A model generated the notes under the pieces. It was given only the letters and a program-made list of their open reading frames with translations. It was not told where the DNA came from and did no database searches. 64,000 nt of DNA from assembly GCA_918262735.1 (NCBI GenBank), contig CAKJYJ010000002.1, positions 80,008-144,007 on the forward strand, written 5' to 3'. The position numbers and the translations under genes are program-made. Source of the DNA: Clostridiales bacterium. GTDB lineage: Bacteria; Bacillota; Clostridia; Christensenellales; UBA1242. Of the stretch, positions 49,882-60,062 are shown piece by piece (positions within the stretch are counted from its first letter, which is position 1; each line of letters opens with the position of its first letter).

Positions 49882-51681
49882 TTATATGTTTTCTGCGAGG
49901 AACATTGCTTTGAATTTTTCGTTGCGGTTGAACAGTTCGTCAAATGAGCCCTCGTCAATTATTTTTCCTTCGTCTAGGAAGAATATTTTATCAACATTCT
50001 TAATGGTTGTTAGTCGGTGAGCAACTATTACTATTGTGCTGTGTCCCTTTAATTCGTCTATGCTTCGTTTGATGTCATTTTGAGCAAAATTATCTAAAGA
50101 GCTTGTGCTTTCATCAAAGATAACAATAGGGGAGTGTCTTAAAAAGGCTCTTGCAATTGCTAATCTTTGTTTTTGTCCGCCAGAGAGTTTTATTCCACTT
50201 TCGCCAACTCTTGTGTTTATTCCGTTTGGAAGACTGTTTATAAAGAATTTTAGAGATGCCTTTTGTATACATTCATCAATTTCTTCATCAGTTGCATCAC
50301 CATTTGCAAGTAGTAAATTTTCTTTTATTGTCATGTCAAATATATATGGGAATTGGTTAACAAGTGATATTGCATGGCGTAGGCTTTGTTTGTTTAAGTC
50401 GTTGATGTTAATGCCATCAATTAAAACTTCACCGCCGTCAACTTCAAACATTTTTGTCATTAAATTTAGAATTGTTGATTTACCACTTCCAGACTTACCA
50501 ACAAACGCAACGGTTGTGTTTGGAACAATCCTGAAAGAAATATCCGAGAACACTTTATTTTCAGATTTAAGAATTAATTGTTTTTCTTTATGTTTATTCT
50601 TTTTGGTTGGTTCAATAAAGTCGTATTCCTTAAACGAGTATTCAACATTCTTAAACTCAATTTCGCCAACAATGTCATATTTATCTTTATTGCCAAACTT
50701 TTCTGTAATAAACTCTTTTTCATCAAACAATGCAAACATTCTTCCGTGGCATATCTTTATATCGATATATCTATCAGCAATGTGTCCAATTGTCCAAACA
50801 AGTTGACGAATTGAAGACCTGTTTGAGAAAATAATCATAAACACGCCAAGTGTTAGCAAGCTTAATTGCATTAAATATATTCCAAGAAGGATTATTCCCA
50901 TTCCGCCAACTTCAACAATCAAGTTTCTGCCAGAGTATAAATTTCTATCAACAGTATTCATATGGAACAATGATTTTTTGTATGCTTCGTAGTTCTCTTT
51001 TGAATACTCACCAAGCTCATGCTCTAGTCCCAAAGATTTTATATCTTTTTCGCTTCTTACAATTTCGGTGGTAAGAGATGTTATTTTGTCATTTTTTCTT
51101 CTAACATCAGCACGATTTTTTCTTCTAGCTTTAACTCTGAATAATTCTATAATCATTCCAATTATTAAAGTTGCCAAGAAAATTAATCCTACATATCCAT
51201 TTAATGTTGATATGTAAATTAGCATAATAACTGCGGTGACAATATCGGTTGTTAATTCGACCAATTCTGCGAGACTATCTACAATTTTTTCTGGGTCAGA
51301 AACAATTCTTTGAACAAAGGTTCCTGTTTCATGGTCTCCAAATGTTTTTGAATTAAGTTTGAATGCCTGTGTTGCCAGGTCATAGTTTAAACTTGACATA
51401 ATTTTGGTTGATGCCAAATCAAATTCAAGTCCACACACATACCAACCGATTCGCTGAAACACTGTTAACATTAGTGTTAGCACTGCATAATTTAGTGCCC
51501 CCGTAAAGTCGGTTGGGTTTGATGCCAATAGTTCAATAACCTTTGCGAGCGCAAGGGTAATAAATATGTTACAGACGCTTGCAACAATGTATGAAAAAAG
51601 ATAAAGCGAGATGTGTAGCTTTTGTTGTTTTAGATATTTGAATATGTTTTGTTTTTTGTTTTTTATCTTTTGTGCTTTCAT
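49882..51681 (-). CDS. ABC transporter, fused permease/ATPase
   Basis: FVGKSGSGKSTILNLMTKMF, IKLSGGQKQRLAIARAFLR, IVIFDESTSSLD. Confidence 0.93.
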   Translation of the reverse strand: MKAQKIKNKKQNIFKYLKQQKLHISLYLFSYIVASVCNIFITLALAKVIELLASNPTDFTGALNYAVLTLMLTVFQRIGWYVCGLEFDLASTKIMSSLNYDLATQAFKLNSKTFGDHETGTFVQRIVSDPEKIVDSLAELVELTTDIVTAVIMLIYISTLNGYVGLIFLATLIIGMIIELFRVKARRKNRADVRRKNDKITSLTTEIVRSEKDIKSLGLEHELGEYSKENYEAYKKSLFHMNTVDRNLYSGRNLIVEVGGMGIILLGIYLMQLSLLTLGVFMIIFSNRSSIRQLVWTIGHIADRYIDIKICHGRMFALFDEKEFITEKFGNKDKYDIVGEIEFKNVEYSFKEYDFIEPTKKNKHKEKQLILKSENKVFSDISFRIVPNTTVAFVGKSGSGKSTILNLMTKMFEVDGGEVLIDGININDLNKQSLRHAISLVNQFPYIFDMTIKENLLLANGDATDEEIDECIQKASLKFFINSLPNGINTRVGESGIKLSGGQKQRLAIARAFLRHSPIVIFDESTSSLDNFAQNDIKRSIDELKGHSTIVIVAHRLTTIKNVDKIFFLDEGKIIDEGSFDELFNRNEKFKAMFLAENI

Positions 51682-51704
51682 ATATACCTCTTTTAATGAA
51701 GACC

Positions 51705-51752
51705 TAAAAAAAAGACCTTCAAATACATGTTTTCAATGTAAGCGAAGGCCTC
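51705..51752 (-). terminator. Leader terminator upstream of ABC transporter
   Basis: GGCCTTCGCTTACATTG AAAA CATGTATTTGAAGGTC TTTTTTTT on the minus strand. Confidence 0.75.
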
Positions 51753-51779
51753 TATTTAACTTTGACTTGTGAAAAATTA

Positions 51780-51857
51780 TCACAAAATCTCCTTGATAAA
51801 AGGAAGACACTTCGCGCCTGTTAAATAATTAATTTTTGATACTAAAATTCTATTCAT
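51780..51857 (-). CDS. 25-aa leader peptide MNRILVSKINYLTGAKCLPFIKEIL
   Basis: Strong SD (aaaaggaggacaaaacaATG); lies between SD and leader terminator. Confidence 0.6.
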   Translation of the reverse strand: MNRILVSKINYLTGAKCLPFIKEIL

Positions 51858-51967
51858 TGTTTTGTCCTCCTTTTGTAAATTTTTATTTTTTATCGACTTG
51901 ACAATAAGTTAACAGAAAAACATGTTGTTGTCAATAGAAAATTTATTTTTTTTATACTCATTATTAA

Positions 51968-52774
51968 TTATTCATTAAAAAAATCATTTTTTTTGAACAT
52001 GGCTTTAAAGAATTTTCTAAAAGCCCTGCCAGTTGTTAGCCATGCAACCCGTCCATTATTCTTTTTGTTTTTAATCATTCTTGGAACAACATATGCAGAG
52101 ATTGTTTCTGGGTAGTCACCAAGAATATTGTAAACATTTTTGACTTTGTTAGAAAGTTCAACTTTGGTTTCGCCGCCATTGGCTTGTGTTAGAAAGTTTG
52201 TAATCATAATTCCAGGCGTTAAACGGCAGACCAAAACATTGTTGTTGTAATGTGATGTAGATTCTTTTGCTAGTGCTTCGGTAAAATAGGTGATGGCTCT
52301 TTTTGCGGTTCCGTATATTGTCAGCCCAGTTTTCATTGCGTCATTACTGCCATAGCCCTCAACGTTATATATTTGGCCATAGCCCTGTTTAGCCATATGT
52401 GCAAATGCGATTCTGCTTCCGTTAATTGCGCCCTTTAGGTCAATATTTAATAAAAAGTCTATATCTTTTTCTGTTAAAAGAGCAACAGGAAGGTCTGGCT
52501 GATTAACTCCGGCATTATTAATCCAAATATCAACGGAACCAAAGGTATCAATTGTTTTGTTTAATAGGTCTTCAATCATTTCACTTTTTGTAACATCACA
52601 AACAACCGTTAAAATTTTTGCTTCGGATTTAATTTCCTCTAGTTCTTCTTTAGCCTTTTTTAAACCGTCTTGGTTTATGTCGCTTAAAACAACATTAAAG
52701 TTATTTTTTCTAAAGTCCTTTGCCATTGCAAAGCCAAAGCCCCTTGCGGAGCCGGTAATAACAACAGTTTTCAT
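51968..52774 (-). CDS. Short-chain dehydrogenase/reductase
   Basis: VVITGSARGFGFAMAKDF, NNAGVNQ; YGTAKRA. Confidence 0.9.
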   Translation of the reverse strand: MKTVVITGSARGFGFAMAKDFRKNNFNVVLSDINQDGLKKAKEELEEIKSEAKILTVVCDVTKSEMIEDLLNKTIDTFGSVDIWINNAGVNQPDLPVALLTEKDIDFLLNIDLKGAINGSRIAFAHMAKQGYGQIYNVEGYGSNDAMKTGLTIYGTAKRAITYFTEALAKESTSHYNNNVLVCRLTPGIMITNFLTQANGGETKVELSNKVKNVYNILGDYPETISAYVVPRMIKNKKNNGRVAWLTTGRAFRKFFKAMFKKNDFFNE

Positions 52775-52843
52775 TTTGTATCTCCTCTAATTTATTATAT
52801 CACCGTTTATAAATATTTCAAAACAAATATATTATTACTTTTG

Positions 52844-54295
52844 CTATTCCATATATTCTGTTATTTCTGCGTGTCCTTGATTGATCCTGAAAGATAAATG
52901 GCAGTTGGTGTTTAATTCTGTTATTGTGTAGCAATAATCATCACATAAATAACAATTCCATCTTATTAAAGTTGAATTTGTTTGAGTAATTGAAAACGAA
53001 ATTGTTTTCATTTCAAAACAGCCATAGTATTGCTCTTTTGTTAATGAGTTTAATAAATTTTTTGTTGAATTTATTAGGTCAATTATTTTTGTTGTTACGT
53101 GTTTTTCTATCAAAATGGTTTTTATTTCGTCTAAAAGTATAAGTATATCGTTGTATTTAATATATGTTAGATTGCAACTGCTATATTTTTGTGTGTTTTG
53201 ATCTCTTATAAAAATGCATGTGGTTTTATTTGTACCATATTTCAAAGCGTTATTGATTTCTGGGACAAAATTTGCATTTTTCAAACTTTGTAAATCATTT
53301 TCATCTCTTAATTTAAGACTGCTTAAAATTTCATATTGGCTATTATATAAATTTGCAAATTCATTTTCGGTTATATTTGATTGGTTATAATTTCCATTGC
53401 TATTGTTTATATCGTTACAAAATTTCCAAATTCCGTTAAAGTCAACGTCATTGATGTTGTCAGAAATGTTACCGGTTGCAACAATAATTCCATTGTATGG
53501 ATAGTTACATAAGTTTTGATAATTTAGAGTATTGTTATTGTATAGCGTTGATATTTTTGCTGGTTGGTCTTGTTGATAATATTTGTTCCAGACCGAAGTC
53601 CTATAACCCTCCAAAAGTGAAAAGGTATTATTTTTGAAGTTAAAATAGCAAGAGAAAAATTGGCCACTTTTTAATATTTGATATGTGTTAAGAGAAATAC
53701 TAACAACAGAGTTATTTTGATTATCATATTCAATGTATCCGTTAACCATATAAACTGTATTATATAAATCGTAGTCGTTTGATGTGTTGAAAAGACTATT
53801 TCTTATATCCCAATCAACCACAAAGCCAATTCCATTTTTCTCTTTGAACAATGTAACCGCAATTTTTGTTGAACTGTTAGTTGCCAATAAAAAGGCGTTT
53901 AGGTTTGGGTCGGAAGTTTCGGTTGCGGTTCCATACATTGTTTTTGAATAATTATTTTTTGAATTCATAAAATTATTTTGAATGGCATAGGCTACGTTGT
54001 AAAAAATATAGTAACCAAATTCCAATCTTGCGATATATTCAGCCAAAGAAGTTTTACCAAAACTACCAACATAATTTTGACCTATACCATCAGTGTTGAC
54101 AGTCCGGTTCTCTGGTTCTTGTGTGCAGGCGGTTGTTAATGCAAGATTTGTTTCGTCCATTTTGATTATTGTTTTTTCAAATACTTCTAAGGTCTGCATT
54201 TTTTCAACGTCATTGTTTGACTTTTGGCAACCAGTAAACATTATTGGCATAATGCAAAAAATACAGATCATAATAACAATAAAGATTTTTTTCAT
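52844..54295 (-). CDS. Hypothetical lipoprotein
   Basis: Signal peptide with lipobox IMFTGC. Confidence 0.65.
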   Translation of the reverse strand: MKKIFIVIMICIFCIMPIMFTGCQKSNNDVEKMQTLEVFEKTIIKMDETNLALTTACTQEPENRTVNTDGIGQNYVGSFGKTSLAEYIARLEFGYYIFYNVAYAIQNNFMNSKNNYSKTMYGTATETSDPNLNAFLLATNSSTKIAVTLFKEKNGIGFVVDWDIRNSLFNTSNDYDLYNTVYMVNGYIEYDNQNNSVVSISLNTYQILKSGQFFSCYFNFKNNTFSLLEGYRTSVWNKYYQQDQPAKISTLYNNNTLNYQNLCNYPYNGIIVATGNISDNINDVDFNGIWKFCNDINNSNGNYNQSNITENEFANLYNSQYEILSSLKLRDENDLQSLKNANFVPEINNALKYGTNKTTCIFIRDQNTQKYSSCNLTYIKYNDILILLDEIKTILIEKHVTTKIIDLINSTKNLLNSLTKEQYYGCFEMKTISFSITQTNSTLIRWNCYLCDDYCYTITELNTNCHLSFRINQGHAEITEYME

Positions 54296-54477
54296 TTTAT
54301 CACCTTATGCATAATAATATCATAATTGATAAGCTGTTGTAAATGAATATGAAGCATAAGTTATAATTAATGTATGTAATCAAATGTTATAAAAAAAACC
54401 CCAAACGTATTTTCAAGTTTGAGATTTTTAATAGCAATTACTATTAACGTGTTATCTTTAATTAAAATTTATTATAA

Positions 54478-54630
54478 TTAACTTTCTTCGTCATTGTTTA
54501 GTAATAGTTGTATATCGGTTTGGTTTTGTTCTGTGAAGGCTGCAAGTTCATTAACACGCATTGATAAATATTTAATTCTTTTTTGTAGCTCTTCAATTTC
54601 CGATTCTAATTCAAATAAACTTCTACTCAT
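54478..54630 (-). CDS. Hypothetical 50-aa coiled-coil protein
   Basis: MSRSLFELESEIEELQKRIKYLSMRVNELAAFTEQNQTDIQLLLNNDEES; SD aaggagatata; below the supplied ORF-length cutoff. Confidence 0.55.
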   Translation of the reverse strand: MSRSLFELESEIEELQKRIKYLSMRVNELAAFTEQNQTDIQLLLNNDEES

Positions 54631-54705
54631 TATATCTCCTTGTTTTTTTATTGAAACGGTATGAGTATAATGTGAGTTTTGTTTTTGTCAACAATATTGT
54701 GCCGG

Positions 54706-55386
54706 CTAATTTGCAATATAATACAGTTGGTTTAATCGGTTATGTTTGGTTGCATCATCAATTGTTTTTTTTGTTATTGTTTGATTTGTTTTGATTATTA
54801 TTTCATTGTTAAAGCCAAACAAATCCCCCTTTGCAATTCGTCCTAAAATACTTTCTGGATTATATTGTATTTTTGACGGAATAAAACGGGTAGCACTTTC
54901 ATTATCGTTTAGAATTTTAACAACAATTTTTGACGGGTCAACCTTTTTGCTCCTGGGTTTGTAGTTGGAAATAAAAACCTTATTAGGAGAGTAGTATATA
55001 AAATCCTTTCTAACATATGTGCTATTAGGTTTAACTTGCATTGAATTTGATGTGAAGTAATAGTTAATAACTCCAGAATTGTTTATATCAATATCAATTA
55101 TTCTTCCACAATCATTTGCATCATTATCTAAAATTTGAGTATACATTGGCGAACCTGTTTGAAAAATGTTATTCTGGAGTTTTGTTTTATTAGAAATAAT
55201 AACAAAGTCGCCAATTGATTTAATGTTTGATATTGGTAGGTAGAACTCGTCATCTTCTTTATTAAAAATGGTAAAGCCAATAACCCGCTTATAATCGTAA
55301 TTAAAATTGGCGGCGAGTATTGTTCCAACCATTTCTCCCTCGTAAATTGTGTAGATTTGTTTTCCAATTATGTTTGATAAATTCAT
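54706..55386 (-). CDS. PRC-barrel-like protein
   Basis: IIGKQIYTIYEGEMVGTILAANFNYDYKRVIGFTIFN...YLPISNIKSIGDFVII. Confidence 0.6.
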   Translation of the reverse strand: MNLSNIIGKQIYTIYEGEMVGTILAANFNYDYKRVIGFTIFNKEDDEFYLPISNIKSIGDFVIISNKTKLQNNIFQTGSPMYTQILDNDANDCGRIIDIDINNSGVINYYFTSNSMQVKPNSTYVRKDFIYYSPNKVFISNYKPRSKKVDPSKIVVKILNDNESATRFIPSKIQYNPESILGRIAKGDLFGFNNEIIIKTNQTITKKTIDDATKHNRLNQLYYIAN

Positions 55387-55474
55387 TTTGTTGATGCTCC
55401 TATTATACGGTATTATAATAGGCGATAATTTATGAGAGAATAATTTGTCGAATGATTTAGTGGTGGTTTAATAA

Positions 55475-56713
55475 CTAATATACTTTGTAACAATCTAAAA
55501 ACTCATTTGCGAACTCGTTTGCTTGCGCTTTTGTTTTTGCATATATTTCAAACAGAACATCGCCAACATTTATTTTATCACCAAGTTTATGGAATGTTTT
55601 AACGCCAACATTATAGTCAATTTCATCGGTTACTTTTTGCCTGTTTGCGCCAAGCTGGCCAACTAAACTTCCAAGGCGTGCACATTCAATTTTTTGGAGC
55701 GTTCCACTAAATGGAGAGGTAACAACTAATTTTGGTTTTAATGTCAATCCGTTAAATAGTGCGGTTGAACCGCCCTGTGCCTTAACAATGGTTTTAAGGG
55801 CAGAGAGTGCCTTTCCAGACTTTATTGCATCTTTTGCCATTTGGACTGCATCTTCATATGGAATGTTTAGCCCAAGAGAGATGCATTTGCCGGCTAGTTT
55901 AAGGGTGGTGTTTGTTAGTTTACCCTGCTTGCCGGATAACACCTCAATTGCCTCATATGCTTCGAGTTTATTTCCAATGTTATATCCTAACGGCTCATTC
56001 ATATCGTCAATGATGTAATCCATTTTTGCGCCGGCATTTTCACCAATTTTCACCATAAGTTTTGCAAGATAGATTGCATCTTTTTTTGCCTTTATTATTG
56101 CACCATTACCATATTTAACATCAAGCACAATTTTATTGGCACCGCCCGCAAGTTTTTTACTCATTATGCTTGATGCAATTAGTGGTATACTTTCAACGGT
56201 TGCCGTTGTGTCTCTTAGGGCATATATTTTTTTGTCGGCAGGGGCGAGGTTTTTTGTTGCAGAAATAATGCAACCACCATTCTTTCTAACAAGCTCCTTT
56301 GCCTTTTCAATATCAATATCCGCCTTGAAACCGGTGAATGATTCTAGTTTGTCAATTGTTCCACCCGTGTGTCCAAGCCCACGCCCACTCATTTTGAACA
56401 TTTTAACTCCGCAAGCCATACAAATTGGAACAAGGGTTATGGTTGTTGTGTCGCTAACACCACCAGTTGAGTGCTTATCAACAATTAAACCAAGGTCAGA
56501 AAAATCCATTTTAATTCCAGAGTTTAGCATTGCACCGGTTAGTGCAAATGTTTCATTTTCTGTCATTCCATTTATTCTTATTGCCATAAGTAAAGCGCTT
56601 GCCTGATAGTCGGTTATCGTTCCGTTTAAGTAGCCTTCAATAAAATAATTGATTTCTTGTTTTGTGAGTTTTTTTCCAAGTGCTTTTTTATCTATTATGT
56701 TTTTAATGTCCAT
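55475..56713 (-). CDS. pdp: Pyrimidine-nucleoside phosphorylase
   Basis: DKHSTGGVSDTTTITLVPICMACGVKMFKMSGRGLGHTGGTIDKLES. Confidence 0.93.
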   Translation of the reverse strand: MDIKNIIDKKALGKKLTKQEINYFIEGYLNGTITDYQASALLMAIRINGMTENETFALTGAMLNSGIKMDFSDLGLIVDKHSTGGVSDTTTITLVPICMACGVKMFKMSGRGLGHTGGTIDKLESFTGFKADIDIEKAKELVRKNGGCIISATKNLAPADKKIYALRDTTATVESIPLIASSIMSKKLAGGANKIVLDVKYGNGAIIKAKKDAIYLAKLMVKIGENAGAKMDYIIDDMNEPLGYNIGNKLEAYEAIEVLSGKQGKLTNTTLKLAGKCISLGLNIPYEDAVQMAKDAIKSGKALSALKTIVKAQGGSTALFNGLTLKPKLVVTSPFSGTLQKIECARLGSLVGQLGANRQKVTDEIDYNVGVKTFHKLGDKINVGDVLFEIYAKTKAQANEFANEFLDCYKVY

Positions 56714-56754
56714 AAATTTCCCCTTATGTTTTAATTATAGTTGTTTTTATTTTT

Positions 56755-57615
56755 TTAGTCAATATCAATTAAAACATTTTCTTCAAATCTCATTTCAACA
56801 AATTTAATTTCATCACATCGAGTAAGTAGTAGGATATTATTTACCTCAAAGATGTTATCGTATGCGGAAAAATATTCAATTAATTTTTCATAATTTATTT
56901 TATTATTTATTAACAAATTAATTTCATTAAAATTATTTTTAGCTAAATAAAAAATAATATATGGTAATATGGCCGAATCGCTTATGTTTAGAGGTTTTTT
57001 TAATTTTTTATTAAATATTTTTTTATTTTCCAAATTAATATTAAAATAAATAAAATAATTAATATTTTTTGGCAATTTACAAACTATTTCGAAGTGGTTA
57101 TTTTTTGTGGTATACTGCACAACAAAAAAGTGAGAGAATGTTTTGTTTGCAACATTAAAGCAAACAAGGAAAAGGTTATTAAAAACATATAAAATGTTAT
57201 CCAGCCGTACGCAATGATTCTTACTTGTTCCTTTGTAGTAATAGGTAAACGGAGTGCCGTCGTATATGACCTGCAGACAGTTTTCAAAAATCAACACATC
57301 ATAGTTTGAGCCTCTGAAAGTTTGCATTGCACTTGTAAAATTACACGATATTAATTCAATGTACTTTATATCTGAAATGGTTTGACATCTAAAATAATTA
57401 TTGGGTGAAATTATCTTTGGAGTTATTTCTAAATGGTGATGTATTGGAAGGGTGTCTTCAATGATTAATTGTTCATCACAATCGGTTTCAATTTGAACAT
57501 GGTTGTTCTTACAAACAACATTTTTATTTTGTAACAAAAATGTATTTAACGAAAAGAATATCATTTTATTCATATTGTATTTTACACTGATTGTTTTGAA
57601 AATATGTGAAAACAT
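56755..57615 (-). CDS. Hypothetical protein
   Basis: 286-aa ORF, no recognised motif; start uncertain (internal Met at 57573 also possible). Confidence 0.5.
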   Translation of the reverse strand: MFSHIFKTISVKYNMNKMIFFSLNTFLLQNKNVVCKNNHVQIETDCDEQLIIEDTLPIHHHLEITPKIISPNNYFRCQTISDIKYIELISCNFTSAMQTFRGSNYDVLIFENCLQVIYDGTPFTYYYKGTSKNHCVRLDNILYVFNNLFLVCFNVANKTFSHFFVVQYTTKNNHFEIVCKLPKNINYFIYFNINLENKKIFNKKLKKPLNISDSAILPYIIFYLAKNNFNEINLLINNKINYEKLIEYFSAYDNIFEVNNILLLTRCDEIKFVEMRFEENVLIDID

Positions 57616-57672
57616 ATGTTTAATAACACTTACAGTGGTTAATACTTATTTTGTTAAAAGTGAGGTGATTTT

Positions 57673-58464
57673 GTGAGCGGAAAACACGGAAGCTGGTGTG
57701 ATGAGGAGGTTAAAACACTGTTTAAGTTTGTTGAAATTAAAAGGAGCGAAGGAATACCCTTAATTGCCATTTTTGAACAATATGCAAATTTTACATCAAG
57801 GCAAAAAAACAGTGTGAGAAATTTTTATTATGGAGAGCTGGAGTTATTACAAGAAAACGGTGAATTATGCAAAAAACTTGGTATTAGTTTACAACAACAC
57901 AAAGCGAAAAATGTTGTGCCATTTGGAGATAATGATACTAAGGAATTGATTAAAGATATCAATTTGCTGTTAGAGGCTGGGTATTCGGTTAGAGGGGCGT
58001 GTTTGGAACTTGCCGGTGGTGACGCAAAAAAAATGATAAGGTTACAAAATAAATTTAGGCAAGAAACAAAATATAAAAAGAAAGTACAAATGGGAAATGT
58101 TATTAAAATGCCAATAAAAAAAGAAGCAATAAGCGACGGCGAAATTAATGCTTTGTTTTTGGGATTGATTAAACTTGTTAAAAGGCAAGAAAGAGAAAAT
58201 CAGCGAGAACAATTTGAAAAACAATTGTTAGACGGTAATGAAAAGTTAAAAATTGCAATTGCCGAGGGAATTGCGAATAGATATAAGATAGATAAACTGC
58301 AGGAACAAATAAAGATGCTTAGTGATGAAAATGAAAGTCTGAAAGCTTCCAGAATTGAAGATAGAATAAAAAAGTTGAATAGAAAAACAGCACCAGAGTT
58401 ACTTGGAGATTTTATAACAAGTTGTAAACATGTTGGCGTGGAAGCAAGAGAGAATAATAATTAA
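57673..58464 (+). CDS. Hypothetical DNA-binding-like (Myb/SANT-like N-terminus) coiled-coil protein
   Basis: GSWCDEEVKTLFKFVEIKRSEGIPLIAIFEQYA; GTG start. Confidence 0.5.
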   Translation: MSGKHGSWCDEEVKTLFKFVEIKRSEGIPLIAIFEQYANFTSRQKNSVRNFYYGELELLQENGELCKKLGISLQQHKAKNVVPFGDNDTKELIKDINLLLEAGYSVRGACLELAGGDAKKMIRLQNKFRQETKYKKKVQMGNVIKMPIKKEAISDGEINALFLGLIKLVKRQERENQREQFEKQLLDGNEKLKIAIAEGIANRYKIDKLQEQIKMLSDENESLKASRIEDRIKKLNRKTAPELLGDFITSCKHVGVEARENNN

Positions 58465-58533
58465 GGTATAATGTTTTGGTACTATTGACAAACAAGCAAA
58501 TATGTATTAGAATATTTGCGTAAGGAGATATTT

Positions 58534-59355
58534 ATGTTAAATCCAGAACTTAAACCATTTTTATATGAAAACTTTACAAAGACGTATAAAGAACTATTAG
58601 TAACAAAAGTTTTTCAAAGCACAAGCATGTATAAACAACTTTTCAAAAATCCAAAAGCAAAAGTTGCGTTTGACAATGCAATTAATGAGTTTTTTAATTG
58701 TTTAATTGAGTTCTATAAAAAATATCCAAACGGCTCATATATTAGCCAACATCAATACGTTGAGAGCAACACAAAATTGAAGAATTATATTTCACAATAT
58801 GTTAGTGTAACAAACGATAAAACTTTCTTTAACTTCTTAAAGGTGTATGGCTATTGCGTTGAGCAATTAAATGGCATTGCTTTGGATGATGATGGAAATT
58901 TTGACAAAGAGGGAACAAAAGAACTTTTTGAAAGAGCATTCACAAGCAGTATGGATATGTATGATGTTGTTAAAAAAGATATGGACGCAAACAACTATTG
59001 GTGGCTTAGAGACACAGCAACAACCCTAAGAAGACAACTAGACGAAGGAATAACATTAATCAATAGGGAAAGGCTTCAAAAAATGTTTGACAAATATTTT
59101 ACAAGAAAGGTTGACATTGACACCGAGTTTATGAATGATGGGAATATGAAACTTATTCAAGAGCTAGACAGAACAATGCTTGCCAACAAAAATGCAATGC
59201 CATATTATTTCTGGTGGGAAGTTGAAGAAAGTGGGCAAAAGAAATTAATGATGGGACCACAACCACCAAAAACAGGAATCTACACATTTGTTGCATATCA
59301 AAACTACTCAACAACAAGAAACGACAATAATGTGGAAAGAGAATACTATATGTAA
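58534..59355 (+). CDS. Hypothetical protein
   Basis: SD aaggagatattt before ATG 58534. Confidence 0.55.
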   Translation: MLNPELKPFLYENFTKTYKELLVTKVFQSTSMYKQLFKNPKAKVAFDNAINEFFNCLIEFYKKYPNGSYISQHQYVESNTKLKNYISQYVSVTNDKTFFNFLKVYGYCVEQLNGIALDDDGNFDKEGTKELFERAFTSSMDMYDVVKKDMDANNYWWLRDTATTLRRQLDEGITLINRERLQKMFDKYFTRKVDIDTEFMNDGNMKLIQELDRTMLANKNAMPYYFWWEVEESGQKKLMMGPQPPKTGIYTFVAYQNYSTTRNDNNVEREYYM

Positions 59356-59500
59356 TGCATTTATTAAAGATTAGAGCCAAGTTTCTCTAATCTTTTTTTG
59401 CGCTTAAAATTATGTTAAACATATATGCTTAGTAATTTTTTATAAAAAACACTTGTAAAAAATTCTAATAAAATGTATATTAGAATATGCGTGCAATTAT

Positions 59501-59583
59501 GCGAATATGGCGGAATTGGCAGACGCGCTAGATTCAGGTTCTAGTGGGAAACCGTGCAGGTTCAAATCCTGTTATTCGCACCA
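59501..59583 (+). tRNA. tRNA-Leu (CAG)
   Basis: GCGAATA/TATTCGC acceptor, loop TTCAGGT, variable arm, encoded CCA. Confidence 0.95.
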
Positions 59584-59756
59584 CAAAAGTCGTCAAGTTT
59601 TGGCGACTTTTTATTTATGGTGGGTGAAGCGTCTGCCAATTCCGAAATGCTGCGGGGCCCCAAAAAAATAGATATTTTTAGGGGAGAGGAAAAGCCATGT
59701 GAAAGGTGAAAAATTTTGGGTAACAAATTTTGAGCATAAAGCATGTGCTTTGACGA

Positions 59757-59819
59757 AGACGCGCTAGATTCAGGTTCTAGTGGGAAACCGTGCAGGTTCA
59801 AATCCTGTTATTCGCACCA
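59757..59819 (+). pseudogene. Truncated tRNA-Leu duplicate (3' 63 nt)
   Basis: Identical to 59521-59583 but without the acceptor 5' strand and D-arm. Confidence 0.9.
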
Positions 59820-60062
59820 AACAAAACAAATCCGAACCAGTGTTGGTGAGGATTTTTTTGTTTGTACTTTTCTTTCTTATTTTTTACTTTTCACTAATTC
59901 GTATTTGTTTTGAACTTAGAACTAAAGGTGAAAAAATTAATGGATTAACCAATTTGTGTTTTATATATATTTTTTTGTGAAAAATTGTCAAAAAAATTTA
60001 GCGACTACTAATATGTATAGAATAATATATTGTGTCAATAATCATTTCCGAGGGAGATGATT

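Noticed and set aside
50105-50806. 233-aa plus-strand ORF opposite the ABC transporter
   Set aside because: Fully antisense to a clear ABC ATPase domain; no SD or domain.
56136-56606. 156-aa plus-strand ORF opposite pdp
   Set aside because: Antisense to conserved pyrimidine-nucleoside phosphorylase sequence.
59562-59980. ORFs crossing the duplicated tRNA-Leu (59562-59801 minus, 59780-59980 plus)
   Set aside because: They overlap tRNA sequence and a terminator; chance open frames.
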